Source of the DNA: Thalassovita sp.
Lineage (GTDB): Bacteria; Pseudomonadota; Alphaproteobacteria; Rhodobacterales; Rhodobacteraceae
Assembly: GCA_029212905.1 (NCBI GenBank)
Contig: JARGPB010000008.1
Span: 1-64,000 of the forward strand
Length of the DNA: 64,000 bases
Reading direction: 5' to 3'
In this document: positions 53,845-62,320 of the stretch, in pieces
Numbering within the stretch: position 1 is the stretch's first letter
Layout of the letters: the number at the start of each line of letters is the position of its first letter
Translations under genes and position numbers: made by a program
The notes under the pieces: generated by a model
The model's database searches: none
What the model saw: the letters and a program-made list of their open reading frames with translations, nothing else
What the model was told of the DNA's origin: nothing

Positions 53845-55485
53845 CTAAACCGCCCGACCAACCGCGCGCCCTGAAAAGATGCACCCGCCAAGAAAGGTCC
53901 CTTCCAGCGCGTTATACCCATGATATCCGCCGCCTCCGAACCCTGCGACCTCGCCCGCTGCGAACAATCCAGCGAAAGCACTGCCGTCCGCGCGCAATAC
54001 CTGTCCAGACGGATCCGTATGCAACCCACCCAGAGATTTGCGCGTCAACACGTTCAGCCTGACGGCAATCAGAGGGCCGTTCGCCGGGTCCAGAACCGCA
54101 TGTGGTTTGGCAGTGCGGATCAGACGATCCCCGCGGTATTGCCGCGCTTGCCGGATAGCGGTGATCTGGGCGTCCTTGGCAAACGGATTCAATAGCTGCG
54201 CATCCCGCGCCTGTATCTGCGCGCGGATATGGTCAAACTTCAGCGGTGCCTTTGGCGTCAATTGGTTCATCCCATCGACCAGCGCCTCCAGCGTCTGGGC
54301 TACGACAAAGTCCTCGCCGTGCTGTTTGAACGCCTCGACGGGGGCTGGTGCGCCTTTGGCTGCGATACGGGCCTTCAGAACAGCGGACCACTTGCCCGAT
54401 GTCAAATCCGGGTTCTGCTCGCTGCCGGACAGTGCGAATTCCTTTTCGATGATTTTCTGGGTCAGAATAAACCAGCTGTGCTCGTGTCCGGTCTGTAAAA
54501 TGCGTTTCAACGTTCCAAGCGTATCGAACCCCGGCATATAGGGCGCCTCCATCCGGTTCCCCAAAGCATCAAACCACAAAGAGGACGGCCCCGGCAGAAT
54601 ACGAATTCCGTGGTTCGGCCAGATCGGATCCCAGTTCGCCAGACCTTCGGTATAATGCCACATCCGATCGGGATTGATGATGTCGGCCCCAGCTAAATGA
54701 GCCACCTGCTGCATCTGACCATCAACATAGTTCGGCACCCCAGCAACCATCCGCTTGGGTGCTGGCCCAAGACGATCAACCGGCCACTGCGCCCGCACCA
54801 TGTCATGGTCGCCACCGATACCGCCTGTGGTCACCACCACGCTCGAGGCGCGATACTCAAAGCTCTGCGTCACAGCGCGATTGGTCGGTGCTCCGCGCGT
54901 GGTGGAGTCCGGCGCCAGAATGTCCCCACTCACCCCTGTCACGACGCTGTTTTCGACAATCAGATTGCTAACCCTATGCCGAAAATGCAGCGTGATGCGC
55001 CCCTCGTCGACGTGACGCATCAAGGCGCGTTCGAACGCATTCACAACGCCCGGGCCAGTCCCCCAAGTCACATGAAACCGCGGCACCGTGTTACCATGCC
55101 CGTCCGCCAAGGCGCCGCCTCGTTCAGCCCAGCCGACGACTGGAAACCAGCGCATCCCCAGCCCGTGCAACCAGGGCCGCATCTCACCGGCGGCAAACGC
55201 CACATAGGCTTCGGCGACTTTGCGGGGGTTGGCATCTTCGGGTCGGTCGAATTGGGCGCTCCCCATCCAGTCTCTCAGCGCCAGATCATAGCTGTCTTTG
55301 ATCCCCATCCGACGCTGTTCGGGGGTATCGACCATGAAAAGCCCGCCCAACGACCAGAAGGCCTGTCCGCCCAGGCTCTGTGCAGCTTCTTGATCCAGCA
55401 ATTGAACTTGGCGACCTCGGTTTGCGGCCTCGCAGGCAGCCACCATTCCGGCAAGACCCGCACCAATCACGATGACGTCTGACAT
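53845..55485 (-). CDS. FAD-binding dehydrogenase (fumarate reductase/KstD-like)
   Basis: A 546-residue flavoprotein. The FAD-binding loop is GAGLAGMVAACEAANRG (about residues 8-24) with LLDQE, and the C-terminal FAD block is GLFAAGEVAGFGGGGYHG with EGTFLGGCIFSGR. It belongs to the FAD_binding_2 group that holds fumarate reductase flavoproteins and 3-ketosteroid-delta1-dehydrogenases. No steroid genes lie near, so the substrate is not known. It stands alone between two microproteins. Confidence 0.83.
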   Translation of the reverse strand: MSDVIVIGAGLAGMVAACEAANRGRQVQLLDQEAAQSLGGQAFWSLGGLFMVDTPEQRRMGIKDSYDLALRDWMGSAQFDRPEDANPRKVAEAYVAFAAGEMRPWLHGLGMRWFPVVGWAERGGALADGHGNTVPRFHVTWGTGPGVVNAFERALMRHVDEGRITLHFRHRVSNLIVENSVVTGVSGDILAPDSTTRGAPTNRAVTQSFEYRASSVVVTTGGIGGDHDMVRAQWPVDRLGPAPKRMVAGVPNYVDGQMQQVAHLAGADIINPDRMWHYTEGLANWDPIWPNHGIRILPGPSSLWFDALGNRMEAPYMPGFDTLGTLKRILQTGHEHSWFILTQKIIEKEFALSGSEQNPDLTSGKWSAVLKARIAAKGAPAPVEAFKQHGEDFVVAQTLEALVDGMNQLTPKAPLKFDHIRAQIQARDAQLLNPFAKDAQITAIRQARQYRGDRLIRTAKPHAVLDPANGPLIAVRLNVLTRKSLGGLHTDPSGQVLRADGSAFAGLFAAGEVAGFGGGGYHGYNALEGTFLGGCIFSGRAVGRAV

Positions 55486-55562
55486 GAAAAAGCCCTCCCA
55501 TTTCAGGGAAGGCTAAAACGGCACTGCCAAAGCGCCAATCACTACCTTGCGTCAATCAAAGG

Positions 55563-55712
55563 TCAGGCGGCGGCGGCGTATTCGTAGTATTCTTGCGACG
55601 TAGCGTCGGCCTGAGCGGCCACATAAGGGGCCGGGGTGTAATATGCATAGGCCTGATTCAGAGCTTCGAGGGCTGCGGCGGCCTGAGCGGGGGTTTGCTG
55701 GATTTCGGACAT
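55563..55712 (-). CDS. Tyr/Ala-rich microprotein
   Basis: A 49-residue peptide (MSEIQQTPAQAAAALEALN...) with an amphipathic Ala-rich start and a Tyr-rich end (YAYYTPAPYVAAQ, EYYEYAAAA). No signal peptide or membrane span. An AAAGG-like ribosome binding site precedes ATG 55710-55712, and about 12% Tyr is unusual for a chance frame. Very short conserved proteins of this kind occur in Rhodobacteraceae. Function unknown. I see no close homolog family I can name. Confidence 0.55.
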   Translation of the reverse strand: MSEIQQTPAQAAAALEALNQAYAYYTPAPYVAAQADATSQEYYEYAAAA

Positions 55713-55841
55713 CGGTCTGCCTTTATTGGTTTCTGATCGTCCTCCCGTGAAAGCAACATAGTCCATTAATTTCCTGTTACACCCTCCATTACGGAATTGC
55801 TGCTATGCAGCATTTGCAGATTTTCCTAGGGTCAAGAACGC

Positions 55842-55869
55842 CAAAGGCCCACCAATTGGCGGGCCTTTG
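55842..55869 (-). terminator. Terminator-like hairpin downstream of sdhB
   Basis: CAAAGGCCC (55842-55850) pairs with GGGCCTTTG (55861-55869), extended by a C-C/G-G inner stem across one A-C mismatch and an AATT loop. It lies 22 nt after sdhB; the following sequence on the minus strand is only weakly T-rich, so it is a probable but imperfect terminator. Confidence 0.6.
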
Positions 55870-55890
55870 CGTAAGGATATAAGACGGGGA

Positions 55891-56670
55891 TCAAACCGCG
55901 CGGTTGATCATCATGCGCTTGATTTCTGCGATCGCCTTGGCCGGGTTCAAGCCTTTGGGGCAGGTCTTGGCGCAGTTCATGATGGTGTGGCAACGATACA
56001 GTTTGAACGGATCCTCAAGGGCGTTCAAACGCTCGCCGGTGGCCTCGTCACGGCTGTCGATGATCCAGCGATAGGCGTGCAGCAGCGCGGCCGGGCCCAG
56101 GTAGCGGTCCGAGTTCCACCAGTAGCTGGGGCAAGAGGTCGAGCACGAGGCGCACATCACGCATTCGTACAGGCCGTCCAGTTTTTTGCGGTCGGCAATC
56201 GACTGTTTCCACTCTTTCGCGGGGCGGTTGGTCTTGGTTTCCAGCCACGGCATGATCGAGGCATGCTGGGCGTAGAAATGCGTCAGATCGGGGATCAGAT
56301 CCTTGACCACCGGCATATGCGGCAGCGGATAGATCTTCACGTCGCCTTTGATCTCGTCCATGCCATAGATACAGGCCAGCGTGTTGATCCCGTCGATGTT
56401 CATCGCACAGGATCCACAAATACCTTCGCGGCAGGACCGGCGGAAGGTCAGCGTGGGGTCGATCTCGTTTTTGATCTTGATCAGCGCGTCCAGGATCATC
56501 GGGCCGCACTTGTCCATGTCGACGAAATAGGTGTCGACGCGGGGGTTTTCATTTTCATCCGGGTTGAACCGATAGATCTGGAACTTCCGCAGGTTGGTCG
56601 CGCCCTCGGGCTTCGGCCAGGTCTTGCCGGTCTTGATCTTCGAATTCTTCGGAAGGGTGAATTGTACCAT
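55891..56670 (-). CDS. sdhB: Succinate dehydrogenase iron-sulfur subunit
   Basis: A 259-residue Fe-S subunit carrying electrons from SdhA to quinone. The 2Fe-2S cysteines are C80, C85, C88 and C100 (CREGICGSC ... LAC); the 4Fe-4S set is in CVMCASCSTSCP and the 3Fe-4S set in CHTIMNCAKTCPKG. Start ATG 56668-56670 (MVQFTLPKNSK). It is the last gene of sdhCDA-sulfotransferase-sdhB. The start lies 46 nt after the sulfotransferase stop, so the operon order is unusual only by that insertion. Confidence 0.98.
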   Translation of the reverse strand: MVQFTLPKNSKIKTGKTWPKPEGATNLRKFQIYRFNPDENENPRVDTYFVDMDKCGPMILDALIKIKNEIDPTLTFRRSCREGICGSCAMNIDGINTLACIYGMDEIKGDVKIYPLPHMPVVKDLIPDLTHFYAQHASIMPWLETKTNRPAKEWKQSIADRKKLDGLYECVMCASCSTSCPSYWWNSDRYLGPAALLHAYRWIIDSRDEATGERLNALEDPFKLYRCHTIMNCAKTCPKGLNPAKAIAEIKRMMINRAV

Positions 56671-56716
56671 GTTCTTACCTTTCGATCGGCATTGGCCTAG
56701 GGCGCCCACAGGGGCG

Positions 56717-57541
56717 TCACTGTAGGGCGCCTAGCCAGTTTTTGTCTGTCTCGTATCCAAGTGCAATCAGATCATCACCAAAGCGGTCCAGATAGGCCCG
56801 CGCCACGCGACGGGGCAGTTTCGCAGGCCATTGCCGTGCCGCGCCGGAACTGACATGCCCTGCCACCACGCTTTTGCGTTGCGCAGGGTCAGCCATTCCA
56901 CCAAAGAGGCTGTTCTGCCAAAAGGCACGCGTGCCTTTATCGACCTGCTCGGGCGTCAGACCAAAGCGGGTCAACGCATCACGGAACATGTTGCAGTCCG
57001 TATCCGCGATCAGATCCTCGTACCGCCACTCGATACTGTTGGGATTGGTGTAATCCCAGTCCAGCATCTGTTGCAGCGTTTCGGCGTGCTTGTGCTCCAT
57101 CTCGAACAGGATGCGATCCTGCGCATCCGGGATGCTCAGCAATTTTTGCTGATAGGTCATCCCGTCAAACTCAGGACGCGGCTCGTGCAGCCAATCCTCT
57201 TTCGAGGCGGGGGCCGTTTCGTGATAGCGCGCGCCCGACAGCAAAACATCGCGCGGATCGCGAATGATGTGCAAAATCAGCACGTCATCGCGGCCCATCA
57301 GTTCCGTCGGGAAAGCCGAGTCCCAGTTGGTGCCTAGAACACGCCCCTCTGCAGGAAGACGCTTCACAGCCCGTTTCCACATCGAAAATTTAGGCAAGCC
57401 CAACGCGCCAGACAGCGCCTTGAACACCTGCTGCATCCAGATGGTCCCGGTCTTGTGGTGGGTTCCCACGCACAGGATACGCGCGGGCGTCGGGGAAATC
57501 CCCTGCCCTGCCTGATCCTGAATGTGCGCTGTCGGTGTCAT
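56717..57541 (-). CDS. PAPS-dependent sulfotransferase inside the sdh operon
   Basis: A 274-residue sulfotransferase. The 5'-phosphosulfate loop is VGTHHKTGTIWMQQVF (residues 25-40), and the 3'-phosphate site is IIRDPRDVLLSGARYH, with the later GHVSSGAARQW approximating the third PAPS motif. It would move a sulfonate from PAPS to an unknown small acceptor or glycan. It lies between sdhA (57 nt away) and sdhB (46 nt), same strand. It plays no known role in succinate oxidation; a lateral insertion or local recruitment is likely. Confidence 0.82.
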   Translation of the reverse strand: MTPTAHIQDQAGQGISPTPARILCVGTHHKTGTIWMQQVFKALSGALGLPKFSMWKRAVKRLPAEGRVLGTNWDSAFPTELMGRDDVLILHIIRDPRDVLLSGARYHETAPASKEDWLHEPRPEFDGMTYQQKLLSIPDAQDRILFEMEHKHAETLQQMLDWDYTNPNSIEWRYEDLIADTDCNMFRDALTRFGLTPEQVDKGTRAFWQNSLFGGMADPAQRKSVVAGHVSSGAARQWPAKLPRRVARAYLDRFGDDLIALGYETDKNWLGALQ

Positions 57542-57598
57542 ACCTTGGAAACCCTGGGTGATGAAGGACAGCCCCGCAAAGGGGCCATCCCGGTTGGC

Positions 57599-59404
57599 TT
57601 AGAACGTCCGCGCTTTGGGAGCGATCTTCTTGAGGCTGATGCCGCCTTCGTCCTCGGTGGTCAGAGGATCGACGATAACCGGACGATAGGTCAGGTCCAC
57701 CTTGTTGCCTTCGACACGGCTAACGGTGTGAACCCGCCAGTTTTCGTCGTCACGCGTGGTGTGATCTTCCATCGCGTGGGCGCCGCGGCTTTCTTTGCGG
57801 GCCTCGGCACCGACGATGGTCGCCAGAGCGTTCGGCATCAAGTTGGTCAGTTCCAGCGTTTCCATCAGGTCGCTGTTCCAGACCAGGCTGCGGTCGGTAA
57901 CTTGCAGATCATCCAGCTTGGCCGCGATGGCGGTCATCTTCTCGACGCCTTCTGCCAGGGTTTTATCCGTACGGAACACGGCAGCATCAGCTTGCATAGT
58001 ACGCTGCATTTCCAGACGCAGCTCTGCGGTCGGGATGCCACCCTTGGCGTTGCGCAGGGTATCAAAGCGATCAAAGGCCTTGTCCACAGACGCGGCATTC
58101 AGAACCGGGTTGTTCGCCTCAGGGTCCACAACCTTGCCGGCGCGGATTGCGGCAGCACGGCCAAAGACCACAAGGTCAATCAACGAGTTCGAGCCCAGAC
58201 GGTTCGCGCCATGCACCGAGGCACAGCCCGCTTCGCCCACGGCCATCAGGCCAGGCACGACGCCAGTGGGATCTTCGGCCGTCGGGTTCAGAACTTCGCC
58301 CCAATAGTTCGTGGGGATACCGCCCATGTTATAGTGAACGGTCGGCAGAACCGGGATCGGCTCTTTGTTGACGTCCACACCGGCGAAAATCTTCGCCGAT
58401 TCGGAAATGCCGGGCAGGCGTTCGGCCAAGGCCTCGGCGGGCAGGTGCGACAGGTTCAGGTGGATGTGGTCGCCATGTTCGCCCACACCGCGACCTTCGC
58501 GGATTTCCATGGTCATCGACCGGGAAACATAGTCGCGCGGGGCCAGATCCTTGTAGTTGGGGGCATAACGTTCCATGAAACGTTCGCCTTCGCTGTTGGT
58601 CAGGTACCCGCCTTCGCCGCGCGCACCTTCGGTGATCAAACAACCCGATCCGTAGATCCCCGTGGGGTGGAACTGAACGAATTCCATGTCTTGCAGCGCC
58701 AGACCAGCACGGGCCACCATGCCGCCACCGTCACCAGTACAGGTATGAGCCGAGGTCGCGCTGAAATAGGCGCGGCCATAGCCGCCGGTGGCCAGAACGA
58801 CCATCTTGGCGTTGAACACATGCATCGTACCGTCGTCCAGTTTCCAGCAGACGACGCCCTGACAGACGCCATCATCCGACATGATCAGGTCGATGGCGAA
58901 ATATTCGATGTAGAATTCGGCGTTGTTCTTCAGCGACTGACCATACAGCGTGTGCAGGATGGCATGGCCGGTGCGGTCGGCCGCGGCGCAGGTGCGCTGC
59001 ACGGGCGGGCCATCGCCGAATTCGGTGGTGTGGCCACCGAACGGACGCTGGTAAATCTTGCCTTCTTCGGTGCGGCTGAACGGAACGCCGTAATGTTCCA
59101 GTTCGTACACGGCCTTTGGGGCCTCGCGCGCCAGGTATTCCATGGCGTCGGTATCGCCCAGCCAGTCAGAGCCCTTGACAGTGTCGAACATGTGCCACTG
59201 CCAGTTGTCGGGACCCATGTTCGACAAAGAGGCGGCGATGCCCCCCTGTGCCGCCACGGTATGGGACCGGGTCGGGAAAACCTTGGTCACACACGCCGTG
59301 CGTAGACCTTGTTCAGCCATGCCCAGCGTTGCGCGCAGACCAGCGCCACCAGCGCCAACCACGACAACGTCATATTCATGTGTTTCGTATTCGTAAGCTG
59401 CCAT
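57599..59404 (-). CDS. sdhA: Succinate dehydrogenase flavoprotein subunit
   Basis: A 601-residue SdhA, the catalytic flavoprotein that oxidises succinate to fumarate. The FAD loop is VVVGAGGAGLRATLGMAE, the covalently FAD-linked His is H48 (RSHTVAAQGG), and HPTGIYGSGCLITEGARGEGG holds the active-site region, with the C-terminal RGAHAMEDHTTRDDENW block. It follows sdhD by 12 nt. Length and motifs are ordinary. Confidence 0.98.
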   Translation of the reverse strand: MAAYEYETHEYDVVVVGAGGAGLRATLGMAEQGLRTACVTKVFPTRSHTVAAQGGIAASLSNMGPDNWQWHMFDTVKGSDWLGDTDAMEYLAREAPKAVYELEHYGVPFSRTEEGKIYQRPFGGHTTEFGDGPPVQRTCAAADRTGHAILHTLYGQSLKNNAEFYIEYFAIDLIMSDDGVCQGVVCWKLDDGTMHVFNAKMVVLATGGYGRAYFSATSAHTCTGDGGGMVARAGLALQDMEFVQFHPTGIYGSGCLITEGARGEGGYLTNSEGERFMERYAPNYKDLAPRDYVSRSMTMEIREGRGVGEHGDHIHLNLSHLPAEALAERLPGISESAKIFAGVDVNKEPIPVLPTVHYNMGGIPTNYWGEVLNPTAEDPTGVVPGLMAVGEAGCASVHGANRLGSNSLIDLVVFGRAAAIRAGKVVDPEANNPVLNAASVDKAFDRFDTLRNAKGGIPTAELRLEMQRTMQADAAVFRTDKTLAEGVEKMTAIAAKLDDLQVTDRSLVWNSDLMETLELTNLMPNALATIVGAEARKESRGAHAMEDHTTRDDENWRVHTVSRVEGNKVDLTYRPVIVDPLTTEDEGGISLKKIAPKARTF

Positions 59405-59416
59405 TTTTCTTATTCC

Positions 59417-59788
59417 TTACAGCGCGATCTTGGCTAGGGCGAACAGGCCCACAGCGGTCAGGACATAGGACAGGCCAATCACGAACATGATTGCCATCTT
59501 GCGCGTTGTCCCCTGCGCGTAATCCTCGATCATCATTGTCGCGCCTTTTGCAAAGTGGCGCATGGCGACGAACAGGGTCAGCCCCGTCAGAATTGCCGGA
59601 ACCGGGCGCGAGAAAGTCGCGATCACGTCTTCGTAGCTACCACCAAGGGCACGGCCAAAGATGAACACGAAAACCGGGATCAAAAAGGCCAGGCCAACAG
59701 CGCTGACTTGCATGTACCAGTGGTGTTCGGTGCCAGTATGAGAAGCGCCTTTGCCTTCGGCGCGTTTGCGTGCGGTCAGGTAACGCAT
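59417..59788 (-). CDS. sdhD: Succinate dehydrogenase membrane anchor subunit
   Basis: A 123-residue membrane anchor. Start ATG 59786-59788 (MRYLTARKRAEGKGASHTGTEHHW). Three helices (VSAVGLAFLIPVFVFIFGRAL, PAILTGLTLFVAMRHFAKGA with a candidate heme-b histidine, MAIMFVIGLSYVLTAVGLFAL) match SdhD. It would form the quinone site and heme pocket with SdhC. It starts 11 nt after sdhC and ends 12 nt before sdhA. Confidence 0.94.
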   Translation of the reverse strand: MRYLTARKRAEGKGASHTGTEHHWYMQVSAVGLAFLIPVFVFIFGRALGGSYEDVIATFSRPVPAILTGLTLFVAMRHFAKGATMMIEDYAQGTTRKMAIMFVIGLSYVLTAVGLFALAKIAL

Positions 59789-59799
59789 GGTCGGTCTCC

Positions 59800-60183
59800 T
59801 TACACGATCACGATGGTCAGGATGGTCAGAACGACCGATCCAATGATACAGGCCCAGCCCAGTTTCTCGGCGGTGGGGATATCCAAGCCTTTGCCCGCGT
59901 CGAAATACAGGTGACGCAGACCGGCCAGGTAGTGATACCAAACGCCCAATGCCGACAGGCCAAAGACGATGTCGCCAAACCACGAGGTCAGCACCCCGTT
60001 TGCAACGTCGTAATATGCCTCGGAGGTTGATGCCGCCAGCAGCCACCACACAACCAGCAGCGCGGAAACGATCAGGGCGTTCCCGGTAATCCGCGTCAGA
60101 ATGGAAGTGAGCGAGGTCAGCTGGGGGCGGTAGATTTGAAGATGCGGCGAAAGAGGGCGCTCAGCCCGTTTCACATCGGCCAT
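59800..60183 (-). CDS. sdhC: Succinate dehydrogenase cytochrome b556 subunit
   Basis: A 127-residue cytochrome b subunit. Start ATG 60181-60183 (MADVKRAERPLSPHLQIYRP) follows AAAGGA. The SdhC signature RPLSPHLQIYR ... SITR-like (SLTSILTRITG) begins the protein, and the heme-ligand histidine lies in GVWYHYLAGLRHLYFD. It leads the sdhC-D-A-(sulfotransferase)-B operon; its promoter region contains two TGTGATCAC palindromes. Confidence 0.96.
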   Translation of the reverse strand: MADVKRAERPLSPHLQIYRPQLTSLTSILTRITGNALIVSALLVVWWLLAASTSEAYYDVANGVLTSWFGDIVFGLSALGVWYHYLAGLRHLYFDAGKGLDIPTAEKLGWACIIGSVVLTILTIVIV

Positions 60184-60481
60184 ATCAAGTCCTTTCAGGG
60201 TTCCCTTGCTTGCTGGGTTTATGGAACTTTTTTTCTCTTTTGTCACGCGCAACGGATGCCTTAGTCGTACCAAAATTCATCGAAACGTCAGAAATCCGAG
60301 CGATTGTGATCACACAAATCCAGAGCGTGATCACAAAAATATATCCAATAAATTTTGTCGGATAATTTGGCGATTCCGTCGGTGATGCTGCGACTGCATC
60401 CCCTTACCGCCGATTAACCTGACTTTGCTCAGGCGCATAAATGCGCGCCGCCCGCGTAGGCACGGGGCGGCGCGGCAGGAA
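60184..60481. promoter_or_regulatory. sdhC/mch intergenic region with tandem palindromes
   Basis: A 298-nt AT-rich gap. TGTGATCACA (60305-60314) is a perfect 10-bp palindrome and a second copy CGTGATCACA (60326-60335) has one mismatch. Their centres are 21 bp apart, two helical turns. On the minus strand a TATATT element at 60338-60343 lies just upstream, so the sites would flank the sdhC transcription start about 140 nt before the gene. The identity of the regulator is unknown. Confidence 0.6.
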
Positions 60482-61513
60482 TTACATCGGCATCAAAGCC
60501 CAATAATCCAGATCCAGCAGGACGTCAGGCTTGTACTTGCCGTCTTCGCCCTTCAGCTCGAACGGTTCGCCGCCACGGGTCGCAACCAAGCGCAACCGAA
60601 TAGCACCAACGCCTGGCGCGCTAGTTTCTGCCTTATCCAGAACCTCGGACCAGGCTTTGATCGTCAGGCCACTGAAACACGGGTTCGCATGTGCACCACC
60701 GTTCAGCCCCACGATCATCTGAGCATTGGCCAGACCATTGAACGACAGCGCCCGCGCCATCGAAATCACATGGCCGCCGTAGATCAGCCGCTGCCCGTCA
60801 GGACGGAAGGTCGCGTCAAAGTGGACCTTGGCCGTATTCTGCCACAGACGCGTGGCAATCATGTGCTCGGCTTCTTCGATAGTGACACCGTCGACGTGGT
60901 CGATCTTCTCGCCGATATGGTAGTCGCCCCAGCGATGCGGTTCGCCGGCTTGCACGAAATCGTAGTTGCTGAAATCCAGCCCCTCGGGGATGACCAGCTC
61001 ATCCGCCGGGATGACCTTTTTCAGATCGGGGATAACGGTCTCGGGCGCGGGCGCATCCAAATCGTTTTTGCGCACCATCACCCAGCGCACATAATCCAGA
61101 ACAACCTCGTCCAGCTGGTTCAGGCCCCGCGTGCGCACATAGACAACGCCCGATTTCCCATTCGAGTTCTGCTTGAGCCCGATCACCTCGGAGGCCGAGC
61201 GCAGCGTGTCCCCGGCGAAAACCGGCTTCAGCCAGCGACCTTCGGCATAGCCCAGGTTGGCGACGGCGTTCAGCGACACGTCAGGTACGGTCTTGCCGAA
61301 CACAACATGAAACGCGGCCAGGTCGTCCAGCGGGCTTTCGGGCAGACCGCAGTCGCGCGCGAATTCGTCCGAGGAATACAAAGCATGACGCGCCGGATAC
61401 AGTGCGTGATACAGCGCGCGTTCGCCCTCGCCCACGGTGCGCGGTACGGCGTGCGGGATCACATCGCCCAGTTTATAGTCTTCGAAAAAGCGGCCCGGGT
61501 TGGTTTTCGCCAT
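60482..61513 (-). CDS. mch: Mesaconyl-CoA hydratase
   Basis: A 343-residue MaoC-family enzyme, the same length as R. sphaeroides Mch, converting mesaconyl-CoA to beta-methylmalyl-CoA. Two hotdog domains are visible: residues 1-170 with FFEDYKLGDVIPHAVPRTV, and residues 180-343 with IGEKIDHVDGVTIEEAEHM, RPDGQRLIYGGHVISMARAL and NGLANAQMIVGLNGGAHANPCF. The gene overlaps the DUF1737 gene by 1 nt (TAATG) and is followed 299 nt later by sdhC. This is part of the ethylmalonyl-CoA pathway with ccr, ecm and mcl2. Confidence 0.95.
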   Translation of the reverse strand: MAKTNPGRFFEDYKLGDVIPHAVPRTVGEGERALYHALYPARHALYSSDEFARDCGLPESPLDDLAAFHVVFGKTVPDVSLNAVANLGYAEGRWLKPVFAGDTLRSASEVIGLKQNSNGKSGVVYVRTRGLNQLDEVVLDYVRWVMVRKNDLDAPAPETVIPDLKKVIPADELVIPEGLDFSNYDFVQAGEPHRWGDYHIGEKIDHVDGVTIEEAEHMIATRLWQNTAKVHFDATFRPDGQRLIYGGHVISMARALSFNGLANAQMIVGLNGGAHANPCFSGLTIKAWSEVLDKAETSAPGVGAIRLRLVATRGGEPFELKGEDGKYKPDVLLDLDYWALMPM

Positions 61514-61716
61514 TAGTGGTCTCCCAGTTTGGTGTCGGGGGTGTAGGTACCATCCACCTCTTTGACCACAGCCTGGCCGCAGCGCATCACGCCATTGGCG
61601 GCGTCAAAGGCATAGGTCGGCGCACCGTGCAATTCCCAGCCTTTGTTCAGGGCGGCGGTGACTTTGTGACAAAAGGCGGACGTGTCGTCCTCGGTCAGAT
61701 AGCGGTACAGCTTCAT
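61513..61716 (-). CDS. DUF1737 small protein
   Basis: A 67-residue protein starting at ATG 61714-61716 (MKLYRYLTEDDTSAFCHKVTAALNKGWELHG). The pattern LYRYLTEDDTSAFCHKVTAALNKGWELHGAP split across residues is the DUF1737 signature (PF08410). Function unknown. It is sandwiched between an NnrU-family gene (4 nt upstream) and mch (1-nt overlap), so all are co-transcribed with mch. Confidence 0.88.
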   Translation of the reverse strand: MKLYRYLTEDDTSAFCHKVTAALNKGWELHGAPTYAFDAANGVMRCGQAVVKEVDGTYTPDTKLGDH

Positions 61717-61720
61717 GTGA

Positions 61721-62263
61721 TTATCCGTAAGGTGTGTAGCCAAGGCCAGTATGAACCAGAACGATCCCTGCATAGACAGCAACAGTCCCGATCACGGCGC
61801 GGATTTCTTTGGCAGCGGTCGAAGATGCGGGCTTAATCCATTCGGTCTGTCGGCTGATCAGAATAACTTCGACCACGGCCCAGGCCAGAAACCCGCCAAA
61901 CAGCACAAAGCTGGGCACATCCCCATTCACCATCAGGTGCGCAACGGCCCAGACCTTGACTGCGGTCAATTGCGGGTGGCGGATATACTGTGCCACGCGG
62001 GTTTGCAGCCCTGAAACGGCGAACAGATATACCGACAGGACCATCAGCAGGTTGTTAATCCCCGTCAGCGCAGGGGTGCGCCCCCAAAACACGGCACCGT
62101 CCGCACCGCGATACCCGATCACCATCAACACCACGCTGACCAGCAGCGCCAGCGCGACGGGGCCTCGGCCTTTCGCGCCCATTTTGGCCCGCACCTCGGG
62201 GGCAATGCGTTTAAACAGATGCGCAGCGGACCATAGCGCAACGCCCAGAACAAGCCAGATCAT
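61721..62263 (-). CDS. NnrU-family membrane protein
   Basis: A 180-residue integral membrane protein with six hydrophobic segments and the NnrU-family sequence VAQYIRHPQLTAVKVWAVAHLMVNGD. NnrU was first named near denitrification genes, but its role is undefined, and no denitrification gene lies here. It has the RHPQ motif typical of isoprenylcysteine methyltransferase-like folds. It is 4 nt upstream of the DUF1737 gene and 57 nt after mcl2, in the same operon direction. Confidence 0.87.
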   Translation of the reverse strand: MIWLVLGVALWSAAHLFKRIAPEVRAKMGAKGRGPVALALLVSVVLMVIGYRGADGAVFWGRTPALTGINNLLMVLSVYLFAVSGLQTRVAQYIRHPQLTAVKVWAVAHLMVNGDVPSFVLFGGFLAWAVVEVILISRQTEWIKPASSTAAKEIRAVIGTVAVYAGIVLVHTGLGYTPYG

Positions 62264-62320
62264 TGGAAACCTCTTCCTTTAGGATTGGGACCAGATTGGG
62301 TCTCTGGGCGTTATAGTGCT

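Noticed and set aside
60305..60335. The TGTGA/TCACA repeats as CRP sites.
   Set aside because: CRP sites need TGTGA-N6-TCACA. Here the halves abut, giving a 10-bp palindrome, so this is a different site class.
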